A stretch of DNA of 64,000 nucleotides from Acrocarpospora macrocephala (GCF_009687865.1 NZ_BLAE01000064.1:1-64000); one strand, 5' to 3'. Shown: positions 43,546 to 52,975, counted from the first letter of the stretch. A program made the numbers and translations. Notes: a model not told the origin generated them from the sequence alone.

Positions 43546-46500
43546 GTGCGCACTCCCGCCAGGGCAGGAACCTCTTCGGGTTCCGGCACAGGGAGTTCCT
43601 CCGGCTCCAGCAGCCCGGCCACCAGCCGCCCCAGCACCGGCAGGCAGAGCAACTGGGCCACGACATCCCGGAGCACCTCGGCCGGTGCCTCCTGGCCGAG
43701 CGAGGCGAGGTAGTGGCCGAGCCCGGCCGACAGACCGGCCAGCCCGAGGAAGACCGCCACCAGGAGGGGCGAATCGACGACCCTGGACGCGCGGAGCGCT
43801 GGTGCCCGCCGCAGGCCCACGACCAGGGCGTGCGTGCCTAGCACCAGCAGCAACCCGAACAGCCCGCCCGTCCAAACCCCGACCACGACGGCCAGCCCGG
43901 CTGCCGCGCGGGCGGTCACCCCGGCGGGGACAGCCGCCGGGATCGCCACCACCGGCCGCCGCCACCTGGCCAGCGCCACCAGCACCATCACCAGCAGGAA
44001 CCCGACCACCAGCGCGGCGCGGTAGCTCGTATCCGGCGGGTACTCGAGCGTGACCCGATGGGCGGACGCTCCCGGTGGCAGGATCCACGCCTGCCGCCAA
44101 CCATCGAGGCGGACGGAGGTCAGCTCGGTGTCACCCAGCCTGGCCCGCCACGCGCCATTGAAGTTCTCGTTGACCACCAGGTAGCCGGGTTCGTCGGTCC
44201 GCGGCCAGAACGCCCGCTCACCGCCCGTCCACTTCTCGGTGACGACGGAGGTGGGCATGACGGGAGGCAGAGGGCGGTCCAGCGGATCCTTAATGGCCAT
44301 CGACAGAATGCGATAAGGGTCCCGCGCGGCCACCCTGATACGGTTCTCCCCCGCCGCCAGCGTCCACTTCTGGCAGCTGGCGAAGGTCAGCGGCCGCCCG
44401 CTGATCAGGTCGGCCACCGTGCCGCCGACGATCCGGGTCGCTACGGGATACCCGTTGACCGACAACGCCGGCCCCACCCCGCAGATCGTCCGGACCGGGA
44501 ACGACCCCAGCACGCCCGCCGGGCTCACCCCCGGGATGCGGATGTCGGCGATGTGCACGGCCTGGCTGCGCCGCGGCAGGAACTGGAGCACCACCTTCCT
44601 GGTGGTGACCGGCTTGAACCGGAAGACGCCGTCCGCCGGCACGTACCCGCCGCGCAGCGCCTTGTCCGCCCAGACCAGCAGCTGCATGGGCGCGGCCCCG
44701 GTGATCGTCTCCGGATACGTGATCTCGATCTGGTCGATCTTGCGTCGCTTGCCGAAATCGATGGTCAGGGTGGGCTTGGCGTCGAAGGCTCCCGCGTACC
44801 AGATGGTCTTGGGGTCGCCGTCGAAGGCGGACAGGCCGACCGCGGCCGGGTGGTCGACGAGCGTCGAGGAGGCCGAGACGTGCGGGTAGATGTTCGGGAA
44901 CGTGGTCGCGGTCTCGATCGCGTGCGGCTCTGTGAGCACGGTCTGCCCGACCGCCTCCCTGAGCGCGGAGGCGGGCGAGGTGATCGTACGGTCGAAGCCG
45001 AACCCGTCCTCGCCGCGCATCTGCAACTGACCGGAACAGGTCCAGATGAACGACCCCTGCATGCACCCGGGCGCCGCCCCGGTGCTGCCCCCCAGCACGT
45101 ACGTCGGAATCACCCGGTTGGCGGCCACCCCCGGCACCAGCACGGTCCGCCCGGCGACCACACCGGGAATGGCCAGCTCGGTGATGCCCACCCGGCTGCC
45201 GAGGTTCGACTTCGGCCGCCAGGCGACCCGGGTCACGGTGATCCGCACCCGATCGGTCGCTCCCGGCGGAACGTGCACGAGCTGGGCGGCGCCGGTGTTC
45301 TTCAGCGTCTGCCGGACCTTCCCGGCCGAGGTCTCCACCTCGATCTCGGTCACGGCGGGCCCGACGAACTGGGTGAAGGCCACCGCCAGCTGCGGGATCG
45401 ACAACTTCCTGACCAGGTCCACCTGAAGCCACTCGCCGACCGCGCCGTCCCACCCGCCGGACCGCCACGACGTACGGGCGTCACCGTCCACGGCCGCGAA
45501 CGGCAGGTTGCCGGTGTCCCGGGTGTCCGGCAGCGCGGTCACGTCGGAGGCCGACGAGGACGCGGTGATCGCCTTGATCCCGGCCAGGCGGGCCGGGGAG
45601 GTGTAGGAGTCCCAGCCGGGATCGAGCAGGTCGTGCTCGGCGGCCGGGCGCCGGAACTCCTCGCCGGCGGTGAGCGTCGGGGAGTTCGCGAAGCGCAGCT
45701 CGCTGAAGGCCACCTCGCGGCGGCGCAGCGTGTCGGTGACGATCGTCCGGCTTCCGGGCACCGCCGCGGCACCGGGGTCGTCACCGAGCAGCACCGGCCG
45801 CCCGTCCGCGAGCAACCCCAGGTCGGCCAGGGTGAGCAGGGCCTCGGGCCCGCCGGTGACCCGGAGCGGGTCACCGTTGAGGGTCGCGGCGAGCGGTGCC
45901 GGGCGGTCGACCCGGTAGACCTCCAGCGCCTGGGACGGCTGGTTGAACCAGGTGGTCGCGTTCGCGGTCTTCGGGTCGCCGACCACCGGGCCGAAGCTCT
46001 TGACCAGGGTGAGCCCGGACTCGGCGACCGCCTCGTGCACGCGTGGCGGCCAGGCCCCCCGGATGGAGAACTTATCCAGATCATTGCGGACCAGGACATA
46101 GCCGACCCCCATCCGGCGCAGGACCTCGGCCAGGCCCGCCGACCCCTGCCCGGTGGCGAAACGCTGGTCGATCGCGTCCAGCAGCCGGGTCAGGCCCGCC
46201 GACCCCCACGGCACGATCATCCGGCTGGCCCAGCGCGCTTTCAGCAGGGGTTGCAGGGGCTCGTCCATCGGGCGGCCCCACAGGTACTCCCCCCACCGCG
46301 CGCCCGGCTGCGCCAGCACCATCGAGTCGCCCGCGTTCTGGTTCAGCCAGGTCGCCGCCTCCCGCCAGTATCCGGGAATTTCCTGGTACGACCCGCGGGC
46401 GGCCAGCCCCACCGTCGCGATCGGCAGGAACGTGACGCCGAGCAGCACGGACGAGGTCGCCGCGATCGGCGCCCTGAACCGGGGCACGGCGGAGACCGGC

Positions 46501-47645
46501 AGGTACGCAAGACCCAGCGCCACCGGCAGCCGGACCAGGGCGTCGAACTTGTGGACGTTCCGGAACACCGCCAGGGTGCCGTCGAAGAGGTCGCGCAGGT
46601 TCCCGGCCAGCGGGTTGGCGATCACGCTGAGGTGGCCGGTGACCATGATCGCCGTCCCGGCCAGCACGAGCAGGATCAGGAAGGCGCGTTCCGGGAGGCC
46701 GCGCCGTACCAGGCCGACCAGGCCGAGACCGGCCACCAGCGCGGTGAGCACCACCAGCCACGGGCGGACCGAGTGCTCGTAGGCGGCCGGCCACCAGGGC
46801 AGGCCGTCGATGGGCAGGTAGCCGATCCAGTTGTTGGCGCCGCGCAGGGTGTTGCCGAGCGAGGTCACGCCGGTGGTGGCGGCGGCGTTCTCGGTGTACG
46901 GCATGAACGAGAAGGCGTGGCGCCCCAGGATGGCCAGCGGCACCAGCCACCAGAAGGAGGCGGCGGCGGTGCAGCCGAGCCACCACAGCAGCAGGCGAGT
47001 GCGGCGCGGGCCCCGGCCGCGGGTGAGCAGGTAGAGGAACGGGATGATCAGGACGGCCAGCTCGGCGGTGGCGTTGACGCCGCCGCAGCTCGCGATCGCG
47101 AGCGCGGAGAGCGCGGCGGCCCGGCGCGGGCTCGCCCCCTCCCGGGCTCCCCTGACCAGCGGGATCAGCATCCAGGGGACGAGCGCGCTGGGCAGGAACT
47201 CGGAGGAGTTGACGCCGATCAGGGCCTGCGCGTGGGGGGCGAGGGCGTAGGCGAACCCGGCGATGACGCGGGTGTTGGCGGAGCCGATGCCGAGCGCGTC
47301 GGCGAGGAGCACGATGCCGAGAAAGGCGGCACTGAGGACCAGGGCCATCCAGAGGCGTTGCAGCACCCATGGCGGCAGGCCGAGCTCGGTGCCGGCCACG
47401 TAGAAGGGGCCCATCGGGAAGAGGTAGCCGTAGGCCTGGTTCTGGATATATCCGAAATGGGTGCTGTCCCAGAGGGTGAGGGCCCGGGTCAGGAAACCCC
47501 ATGGATTGATCGGCATGTCCAGCTTGGTCTCCGAGATGATCCTCTCGGGGGCGACCGAGAAGGCGATCACGAAGAGCGCGAGGCAGGAGGCGAGCAGGCG
47601 CGACCGGCGGCGGAACCGGGAGTCGGCCTGCTCCGGAACGATCAA
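43542..47645 (-). CDS. aftD: AftD-like alpha-(1->3)-arabinofuranosyltransferase
   Basis: A 1367-residue GT-C membrane glycosyltransferase, close to the usual AftD length of about 1400. The N-terminal 450 residues hold about ten helices with TLWDSTHFGYIQNQAYGYLFPMGPFY, the DUF3367-type arabinofuranosyltransferase signature. The long extracytoplasmic part carries two carbohydrate-binding-like modules (for instance DARTSWRSGGWDGAVGEWLQVDL near residue 725) before C-terminal helices. The TTG start has GGAGGAG 4 bp upstream. In mycobacteria AftD extends arabinan of the cell wall; here the acceptor is unknown because mycolate genes are not seen. Confidence 0.88.
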   Translation of the reverse strand: MIVPEQADSRFRRRSRLLASCLALFVIAFSVAPERIISETKLDMPINPWGFLTRALTLWDSTHFGYIQNQAYGYLFPMGPFYVAGTELGLPPWVLQRLWMALVLSAAFLGIVLLADALGIGSANTRVIAGFAYALAPHAQALIGVNSSEFLPSALVPWMLIPLVRGAREGASPRRAAALSALAIASCGGVNATAELAVLIIPFLYLLTRGRGPRRTRLLLWWLGCTAAASFWWLVPLAILGRHAFSFMPYTENAAATTGVTSLGNTLRGANNWIGYLPIDGLPWWPAAYEHSVRPWLVVLTALVAGLGLVGLVRRGLPERAFLILLVLAGTAIMVTGHLSVIANPLAGNLRDLFDGTLAVFRNVHKFDALVRLPVALGLAYLPVSAVPRFRAPIAATSSVLLGVTFLPIATVGLAARGSYQEIPGYWREAATWLNQNAGDSMVLAQPGARWGEYLWGRPMDEPLQPLLKARWASRMIVPWGSAGLTRLLDAIDQRFATGQGSAGLAEVLRRMGVGYVLVRNDLDKFSIRGAWPPRVHEAVAESGLTLVKSFGPVVGDPKTANATTWFNQPSQALEVYRVDRPAPLAATLNGDPLRVTGGPEALLTLADLGLLADGRPVLLGDDPGAAAVPGSRTIVTDTLRRREVAFSELRFANSPTLTAGEEFRRPAAEHDLLDPGWDSYTSPARLAGIKAITASSSASDVTALPDTRDTGNLPFAAVDGDARTSWRSGGWDGAVGEWLQVDLVRKLSIPQLAVAFTQFVGPAVTEIEVETSAGKVRQTLKNTGAAQLVHVPPGATDRVRITVTRVAWRPKSNLGSRVGITELAIPGVVAGRTVLVPGVAANRVIPTYVLGGSTGAAPGCMQGSFIWTCSGQLQMRGEDGFGFDRTITSPASALREAVGQTVLTEPHAIETATTFPNIYPHVSASSTLVDHPAAVGLSAFDGDPKTIWYAGAFDAKPTLTIDFGKRRKIDQIEITYPETITGAAPMQLLVWADKALRGGYVPADGVFRFKPVTTRKVVLQFLPRRSQAVHIADIRIPGVSPAGVLGSFPVRTICGVGPALSVNGYPVATRIVGGTVADLISGRPLTFASCQKWTLAAGENRIRVAARDPYRILSMAIKDPLDRPLPPVMPTSVVTEKWTGGERAFWPRTDEPGYLVVNENFNGAWRARLGDTELTSVRLDGWRQAWILPPGASAHRVTLEYPPDTSYRAALVVGFLLVMVLVALARWRRPVVAIPAAVPAGVTARAAAGLAVVVGVWTGGLFGLLLVLGTHALVVGLRRAPALRASRVVDSPLLVAVFLGLAGLSAGLGHYLASLGQEAPAEVLRDVVAQLLCLPVLGRLVAGLLEPEELPVPEPEEVPALAGVRT

Positions 47646-47682
47646 GAATCTCCTCCGAGTCGCGCGCGAGTAGCCCCGAGGC

Positions 47683-47696
47683 TAGAACTCGTTCCA
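47683..47696. promoter_or_regulatory. TAGAAC-type palindromic motif (copy 3)
   Basis: TAGAACTCGTTCCA fits TnnAACnnGTTnnA at every fixed position. It lies 38 bp upstream of the AftD-like gene start. Confidence 0.5.
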
Positions 47697-47746
47697 GTCA
47701 AGAGCCAGGTCGTTCCCCGAATTGTGACGGAACGCCCATCGGCGCC

Positions 47747-47760
47747 TGAAACAGGTACCA
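47747..47760. promoter_or_regulatory. TAGAAC-type palindromic motif (copy 4)
   Basis: TGAAACAGGTACCA fits TnnAACnnGTTnnA with one mismatch. It ends 14 bp before the GTG of the methyltransferase gene at 47775. Confidence 0.35.
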
Positions 47761-47774
47761 GTAAGCTGCCCGCC

Positions 47775-48512
47775 GTGGACATCCCGCCCTTCCGCGCCGA
47801 CCTCGCCCGGTCGGTACGGCTGTTCGCCGCGTTCCGCAAGGAGCAAAGCGATCCGGAGTTCTTCTACGGCCTGCTCGCGCGGGACACGGTCGCCCAGCTG
47901 AGTGCCTTCGTCCCGCTGGACGGGCAGCTCGTGGTGGACGTCGGGGGCGGTGCCGGATATTTCGCCGAGGCGTTGCGGGGCGCGGGGGCGCGGATCGTCT
48001 GCGTGGACGTGGACGCCGGGGAGATGACCGCGCGGAACGGGGTCATGCCGGCGGGATCCGTCCTGGGCAGCGCGTTGCGGCTGCCGCTGCGGAGCGGGAC
48101 GGTGGACGTCTGCTTCTCGTCCAACGTGCTGGAACACGTTCCGGATCCGTACCTGATGGCCGGGGAGATGGTGCGGGTGACCCGGCCGGGCGGGCTGGTG
48201 TACCTGTCGTTCACCAATTGGCTGTCGCCGTGGGGCGGGCACGAGACCTCGCCGTGGCACTACCTGGGCGGGCATCGCGCCGCGCGCCGCTACCAGCGCC
48301 GTCATGGGCGGCCGCCCAAGAACGTGTACGGCGAGAGCATGTTCGGGGTGTCGATCGCGTCCGCGATCCGCTGGACGCGGCGGCAGACCCAGGCGGACGT
48401 GGTCGCGGTGCTGCCCCGGTACCTGCCATCCTGGGCGTGGTGGGTGACCAGAGTTCCGGGGGTTCGCGAGTTCGTGACCTGGAACCTGGTGCTCGTGCTG
48501 CGCCGCCGATAG
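47775..48512 (+). CDS. SAM-dependent methyltransferase
   Basis: A 245-residue class I methyltransferase. Motif I is LVVDVGGGAGYFAEALRGAGARIVCVDVD near residue 58. The post-motif region reads DVCFSSNVLEHVPDPYLMAGEMVRVTRPGGLVYLSFTNW, as in Methyltransf_11 proteins. The C-terminal part has a hydrophobic stretch rich in Trp, compatible with a membrane-associated lipid or glycolipid substrate. The GTG start is chosen because homology begins there. It diverges from the AftD-like gene. Confidence 0.87.
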   Translation: MDIPPFRADLARSVRLFAAFRKEQSDPEFFYGLLARDTVAQLSAFVPLDGQLVVDVGGGAGYFAEALRGAGARIVCVDVDAGEMTARNGVMPAGSVLGSALRLPLRSGTVDVCFSSNVLEHVPDPYLMAGEMVRVTRPGGLVYLSFTNWLSPWGGHETSPWHYLGGHRAARRYQRRHGRPPKNVYGESMFGVSIASAIRWTRRQTQADVVAVLPRYLPSWAWWVTRVPGVREFVTWNLVLVLRRR

Positions 48513-48513
48513 A

Positions 48514-49725
48514 TCATGAAATTTCCGGAGATACCCGGGATTCGGGGACGATCGCGGGCGTGAAACGCGCGGCCAGTTCCGATTCGACGAGGGTCGCCAT
48601 GAGGGTGACCGTACGTTCCCAGGTGAACTCCCCCGCCCAGGCGCGGCAGGCGGCGCCGATCTCGGCCCGGGCCGACGGTTCGGAAAGTTCCTTCAGCGCG
48701 CGGGCCACCACGTCGGCCAGGTGTTCCCCTTCGGCCGCGAGCCAGCCTGTCACGCCGTCCCGGACGGAGTCGCGTAAGCCCGCCACGCCGTACGCGACGG
48801 TCGGGACGCCGAGGGCGGCGGCCTCGATCACGGTGAGGCCCCAGCCCTCGAATTCGGAGGCGGTGACGTGCAGGGTCGCCGCGCCGAGCAGGCGGATCTT
48901 CGCCTCTTCCGGCAGATGGCCATGCAAGACGACTTTTCCGGATAATCGGCGGGCTTCCACCATTTGGGCGAGCGGTTCGAACTCCGGCCCCCGGCCGATG
49001 ACGTGCACCCGCAGCCCCGGCCACCGGTCGGCGAGCAGGTCGGCCAGCTCGACCACGCGCGCCACCCGCTTGTGCCCGACCAGCCGCCCCAGAAAGACCA
49101 GCGCGGGTTCGCCGAGCGCCGGATCGGGCCGCACGCCCTCGCCGACGGTCGCGCCCCCGTTCGGGATGACCTGGATCGGCGCGGTCCAGCCGAGCCGCTC
49201 GCGCAGGTCGCGCATCGACGATTCGGACACGGTGACCGTCCGGCACCGGCGGTAGAGCCGCCGCGCCACCGGCCCTTCGACGAAACATCCGATCCGCGCC
49301 AGCCACGGCGGGAAGAACGACCAGAACTGCCGGCCGTGCACGTGGTGGATGAGCGAGATCACCGGGGTACGGCGGGGCAGCACGGCGGGGGCGAAGAACG
49401 GGATGCCGTTCATGCAGTCGACGACCAGGTCGAGCCGGCGGCGGCGGAGCAGCAACCAGAGCGCGGCGAGCGGGTAGAGGGTGTAGCGGTTGCCCATCCG
49501 GCGCAACGTGACGCCGTGCCGTACCTCGGATCTGGGCTGGTCGGGTTCGCGGGCGGTGACGAACCAGACCTGGGCGCCCGCGGCGCTCAGGTGCCTGGCG
49601 ACCCGCCAGGCGTACTCCTCGGCGCCGCCCGCGACGGACTGCAGCGGTTCGCGGAAGTTCAGGATGGCCACCCTAGCGCCCGATAAACCAGGGTTAATAT
49701 GAGCCTTGCTCATGTTTTGTACCAC
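48514..49725 (-). CDS. Glycosyltransferase family 4 protein
   Basis: A 403-residue cytoplasmic GT-B enzyme. The acceptor loop reads SVAGGAEEYAWRVARHLSAAGAQVWFVTA. The donor domain contains IPNGG, LVFLGRLVGHKRVARVVEL and the GT4 motif EFEGWGLTVIEAAALGVPTVAYGVAGL with the catalytic Glu pair. I chose GTG 49725 because GGGAGGAG lies 5 bp upstream. ATG codons at 49758 and 49713 are alternatives. It probably adds a sugar to a lipid-linked glycan of this locus. Confidence 0.88.
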   Translation of the reverse strand: MVQNMSKAHINPGLSGARVAILNFREPLQSVAGGAEEYAWRVARHLSAAGAQVWFVTAREPDQPRSEVRHGVTLRRMGNRYTLYPLAALWLLLRRRRLDLVVDCMNGIPFFAPAVLPRRTPVISLIHHVHGRQFWSFFPPWLARIGCFVEGPVARRLYRRCRTVTVSESSMRDLRERLGWTAPIQVIPNGGATVGEGVRPDPALGEPALVFLGRLVGHKRVARVVELADLLADRWPGLRVHVIGRGPEFEPLAQMVEARRLSGKVVLHGHLPEEAKIRLLGAATLHVTASEFEGWGLTVIEAAALGVPTVAYGVAGLRDSVRDGVTGWLAAEGEHLADVVARALKELSEPSARAEIGAACRAWAGEFTWERTVTLMATLVESELAARFTPAIVPESRVSPEIS

Positions 49726-49810
49726 AACGTCTCCTCCCGGAGCGGTGCTTTCGGGCATGGCTCACGCCAAGGTCAGACCTGAAGGGGATCTCCGGCGCGG
49801 ACGGGAAAGG

Positions 49811-49942
49811 TCAGCGGGTGCCGTAGTTGTAGAGGGGCCTGTCCGGCGGCTGCAAGCTTGGCGAGGCGACATTGATGACGGCCACCGAGGCGACGCCCGC
49901 GAGCACAGCCCCGATCGCCACAGCCACGAGCACCTTCAACAC
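49811..49942 (-). CDS. DUF2613 family mini membrane protein
   Basis: A 43-residue protein: one hydrophobic helix (VLVAVAIGAVLAGVASVAVI) followed by a short outside tail ending LYNYGTR. The tail motif matches the DUF2613 family as I recall it. The GTG start has GGGAG 6-7 bp upstream. In mycobacteria a DUF2613 gene lies next to aftD, so its presence in this locus is conserved context. It may be a small partner of the glycosyltransferase machinery. Confidence 0.72.
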   Translation of the reverse strand: MLKVLVAVAIGAVLAGVASVAVINVASPSLQPPDRPLYNYGTR

Positions 49943-49983
49943 CGGCTTCTCCCTTCTGCGGGTTGCCGCGCAGTGTGCCGAGA

Positions 49984-49997
49984 GTAGAACGTGATCC
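49984..49997. promoter_or_regulatory. TAGAAC-type palindromic motif (copy 5)
   Basis: TAGAACGTGATCCA fits TnnAACnnGTTnnA with one mismatch, 41 bp upstream of the DUF2613 gene start and facing the same way as the copy before the AftD-like gene. Confidence 0.4.
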
Positions 49998-50079
49998 AGG
50001 TAATAGCCAGAGACCTTCCCCAAACCGTGATAAAGAAAGTTACCGCTGGGTATGTCCCGAAATTTCGTGTCATTGCTAG

Positions 50080-51642
50080 TCACAGGCGCAGCAGGAGGAG
50101 TCCCTCGCCACGGAAAATCGGGGTCGCATCCTGGAGCTTCAACAGGAACTCGTTCTCGTTGCCGTCGCTGATGAGGACGTAGCGGATCCCGGCGGCGGCC
50201 AGCCGGGCCCCGGCCGGTCCCGGCCCGGCGAGCAGCGCGCCCACCCGGCGCGTCAGCGGGTCCTCGGCGGTGACCCGGATCGGCCCGTGCTCCCGCGATT
50301 CGACCACCAGCGTGTCGTTCCAGATCACCCGGCGGGCGAAGAGCTTGGTCGCCGGGTCGAGGATGACCCGGCCGCCCGTCCACCGGAACACCCGGTGCGC
50401 CCGCCACGGCAACGACACCAGCGCGCCCGGCGCTGGATCCGCGTTGACGATCCGCTGCACCTGCCGCCATTCGGCCGGATAGTCGACCGCCGCCAGCCGC
50501 CCGAACGCCCCGATCGCCAGTGTCGGCAACACCAGCACGGGCACCGCGACCGCCGCCAGGCCGATCCTGCCGCGGGCGAACGACGCGAGACCGAGGGCCA
50601 GAACCAGGGCCAGCGGCGCCAGGTACACCTGCCCATCCCGGAGCGGCCCGAAGCCCGGCCACCAGCTGATCAGGCCTTTCGGCACCGCCGGCACGAAAGC
50701 CCCGAGGCAGGCGATCGCCAGCCCGAGCAGGGCGGCCACGGCGAGCCCGAACAGCGCCGGATCGCGCCGGCCGTGCCGGAGCAGCCGGACGAAACCCCAG
50801 ACGGCGACGGCCGAGACGAGGAGGCGGATGGTCGCCGACGCCCAGAAGCCCTGGCCCGGCACGCCCGCCTCGGCGTTCCAGATGCCGCCCAGCGAGAGCA
50901 GGCTGCCGACGACGCCGAAGGGGCCGTCCGCGCGGGCGGCGAAGGCGTCCACCCCGGCCGGATCGGTGGCCGCGCCCGAGCGCAGGGCCGGGATCAGCCA
51001 CGGCAGGCTGAGCACGGCGGCGACCGTACCGGTGACGCCGATCGCGCGCCACCGCTCGGCGCGCCGGGCGGTGACCGGAAGCACGGCGAGGAGGGTGACC
51101 AGCATGGCCTGGAATCCGCCCACGGCCGCGGGAATCAGGGCGATCGCGAACCGCCGTACCCCGCCTTGGGCGGCGGCGCGGACGGCCCACGGCAGTCCGG
51201 CGTAGCCCAGCAGGAGCGCCCACTGGCCGAGCAGCAGCCGCTGGGCCAGGTACAGGTTCCAGGCGTAGAAGGCCGCGGCCACCAGGCGGGCGGCCGTCCG
51301 GTCGGCGGGCATCAGCGCCGCCGCTCCGGTCGCGGCCAGCAGGAAGATCCCGACCAGGATCAGCTTCTGCACCACCATGGCCGGAATCGGGTACGACAAC
51401 ACGGCCACGACCAGATCGCTGGGAACCGCCCTAGGAAATCCCCCTAAATCACGAAATATGGGTGGATCCGGGACGAAGACCATGTCGTACCGGAGGGCGA
51501 ACCCCGGGCCCAGAGCGGGGCCGAGAGCGAGCGCGCCGAGCAGCACTCCGAGCAGGCCCGGCGAGAGCCGTACGAGCAGGGAGCGCTGCTTTTCGACGCT
51601 GCTTTCCGGGCTCCGGGTCTCTGACCCTCCGCGCTTGGACAT
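50080..51642 (-). CDS. Polytopic membrane protein of the AftD locus
   Basis: A 520-residue protein with roughly ten hydrophobic segments. The first loop contains RYDMVFVPDPP, acidic residues in the position typical of GT-C enzymes. The last 130 residues form an extracytoplasmic domain. A similar-sized membrane protein lies beside aftD in mycobacteria (Rv0235c, from memory). It may be a glycan flippase partner or a GT-C glycosyltransferase using a polyprenyl donor. No named family is assigned. Confidence 0.75.
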   Translation of the reverse strand: MSKRGGSETRSPESSVEKQRSLLVRLSPGLLGVLLGALALGPALGPGFALRYDMVFVPDPPIFRDLGGFPRAVPSDLVVAVLSYPIPAMVVQKLILVGIFLLAATGAAALMPADRTAARLVAAAFYAWNLYLAQRLLLGQWALLLGYAGLPWAVRAAAQGGVRRFAIALIPAAVGGFQAMLVTLLAVLPVTARRAERWRAIGVTGTVAAVLSLPWLIPALRSGAATDPAGVDAFAARADGPFGVVGSLLSLGGIWNAEAGVPGQGFWASATIRLLVSAVAVWGFVRLLRHGRRDPALFGLAVAALLGLAIACLGAFVPAVPKGLISWWPGFGPLRDGQVYLAPLALVLALGLASFARGRIGLAAVAVPVLVLPTLAIGAFGRLAAVDYPAEWRQVQRIVNADPAPGALVSLPWRAHRVFRWTGGRVILDPATKLFARRVIWNDTLVVESREHGPIRVTAEDPLTRRVGALLAGPGPAGARLAAAGIRYVLISDGNENEFLLKLQDATPIFRGEGLLLLRL

Positions 51643-51647
51643 TGCGC

Positions 51648-51854
51648 GGAATCATATTCCAGGAGCTGACGCAGCGTGCGTGACAGGCCGAGCGCGGCCG
51701 TTCGCACCGCCGGGGCCAGGTGGGTCGGCCGGAACCGTTCGCGCGGGACCGCCACCGACAGCGCCGCGACAGGCACGGCGCCGGAGAACACCGGTGCCGC
51801 GATGCAACCGACCCCGAGCGCTGCTTCCTGTTCCTCGTACGCGAGTCCGGACAC
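51648..51854 (-). pseudogene. Remnant of an IclR-family regulator (C-terminal end)
   Basis: About 68 codons read SGLAYEEQEAALGVGCIAAP, then VAALSVAVP and ALGLSRTLRQLL, which is the end of an IclR effector-binding domain. Directly upstream in the same frame is a TGA preceded by TSRTR, and no DNA-binding domain is found. The rest of the gene is gone. It lies between the envelope locus and the catabolic locus, which suggests a deletion or rearrangement boundary. Confidence 0.65.
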
Positions 51855-51949
51855 GCTCTCTCAGCGGGTACGGCTCGTCATCGGCATGCATGCGATCCTC
51901 ATTCCGGCGGACCCGGTGTCCGAATCCGTCACGGTGCTCACGAGCTGAG

Positions 51950-52975
51950 TCAGCCGACGCGAACGACCGCCTTGCCCACGTTGGAACCCTTCAGCATGCC
52001 GATGAAGCCGCCCGCGAGGTCGTCCAGGCCCTCGATGATCGTGTGCGGCGAGACGAGCCCGCCCTCATCGATGAGCCCACCGAAGTAGGCGTTCGACCGT
52101 TCGAACCGGTGCTCGTACATCCAGGCCAGGAAGCCGCGCAGGGTCAAGCCCTTGGCGGTCGCCAGGAACAGGTTGGACGGCCCCGGTGTCCCCGCCGAGT
52201 TGTAGGAGGAGACGGCTCCGCAGAGTGCGACCCTTCCCCCGGGCCGCATCACGCTGATGGCCGCCTCCAGATGGTCACCGCCGACATTGTCGAAGTACAC
52301 GTCCACCCCCTTCGTCGCCACGGCCGGCAGCAGATCCCGGATGTCCCCGTCGCGGTAACAGATCGCCTCGTGAGCCCCCAGGTCCTCGACTGCGAACCGG
52401 GCCTTCTCCCGGCTCCCCACGCTGGCGATCACGCGGGCTCCGGCCCGGCGCGCCAGCTGCACGACCAGGCTGCCCACGCCGCCGACCGCGCCGGACACGA
52501 ACACGGTCTCACCCGGACGGAGTTCACCGACATCGAAGAGCCCGGCATACGCGGTCAACCCCGGCCATCCCATGGGCCCGAGGAAGTCGACCTCCCGGAT
52601 CCGGCCGGAGGGCACGACCACGCGCGGCTTCCGGCCGCCCGCCAGGCTCACGATCGAGTGCTCCTGCCAGCCCGCGTTGTGGAGCACGAGATCGCCGACC
52701 TCGAAACCGGCCAGGCGCGACTCCAGGACCATCCCGACCGCCCAGCTCGCTGGTACGGCACCGAGCGCGAACGCCGGCAGATATCCGGCCGCGGCCGGAT
52801 TCATCCGCACCCGTTGCGCCGGGTCGATCGACACCCACCGATTGCCGACCAGCAGCTGTCCGTCCCGCAGCGCGGGCAGGTCACGTTCGACGACAGCGAA
52901 GTCGCTCTCGGCGGGAAGCCCGTCGGGATACGCGACCAGCTGGATCTCCCGCGTGGTGATCGGCCGGGTGCTCAT
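51950..52975 (-). CDS. NADP-dependent medium-chain oxidoreductase (CurA/LTB4-dehydrogenase-like)
   Basis: A 341-residue MDR protein. The N-terminal part (NRWVSIDPAQRVRMN) and the nucleotide motif VFVSGAVGGVGSLVVQLARRAGARVIASVGSREKA match enone reductases of the CurA/leukotriene B4 dehydrogenase type. Later motifs YFDNVGGDHLEA and ALCGAVSSYNS agree. I set the start at ATG 52975. It is the last gene of the long minus-strand catabolic run and probably reduces an alpha,beta-unsaturated ketone or CoA intermediate. Confidence 0.87.
   Translation of the reverse strand: MSTRPITTREIQLVAYPDGLPAESDFAVVERDLPALRDGQLLVGNRWVSIDPAQRVRMNPAAAGYLPAFALGAVPASWAVGMVLESRLAGFEVGDLVLHNAGWQEHSIVSLAGGRKPRVVVPSGRIREVDFLGPMGWPGLTAYAGLFDVGELRPGETVFVSGAVGGVGSLVVQLARRAGARVIASVGSREKARFAVEDLGAHEAICYRDGDIRDLLPAVATKGVDVYFDNVGGDHLEAAISVMRPGGRVALCGAVSSYNSAGTPGPSNLFLATAKGLTLRGFLAWMYEHRFERSNAYFGGLIDEGGLVSPHTIIEGLDDLAGGFIGMLKGSNVGKAVVRVG

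Noticed and set aside
44058-47774. Long plus-strand frame antisense to the AftD-like gene, joined to the methyltransferase
   Set aside because: No family pattern appears before 47775. The AftD-like protein on the other strand is clearly the coding one.
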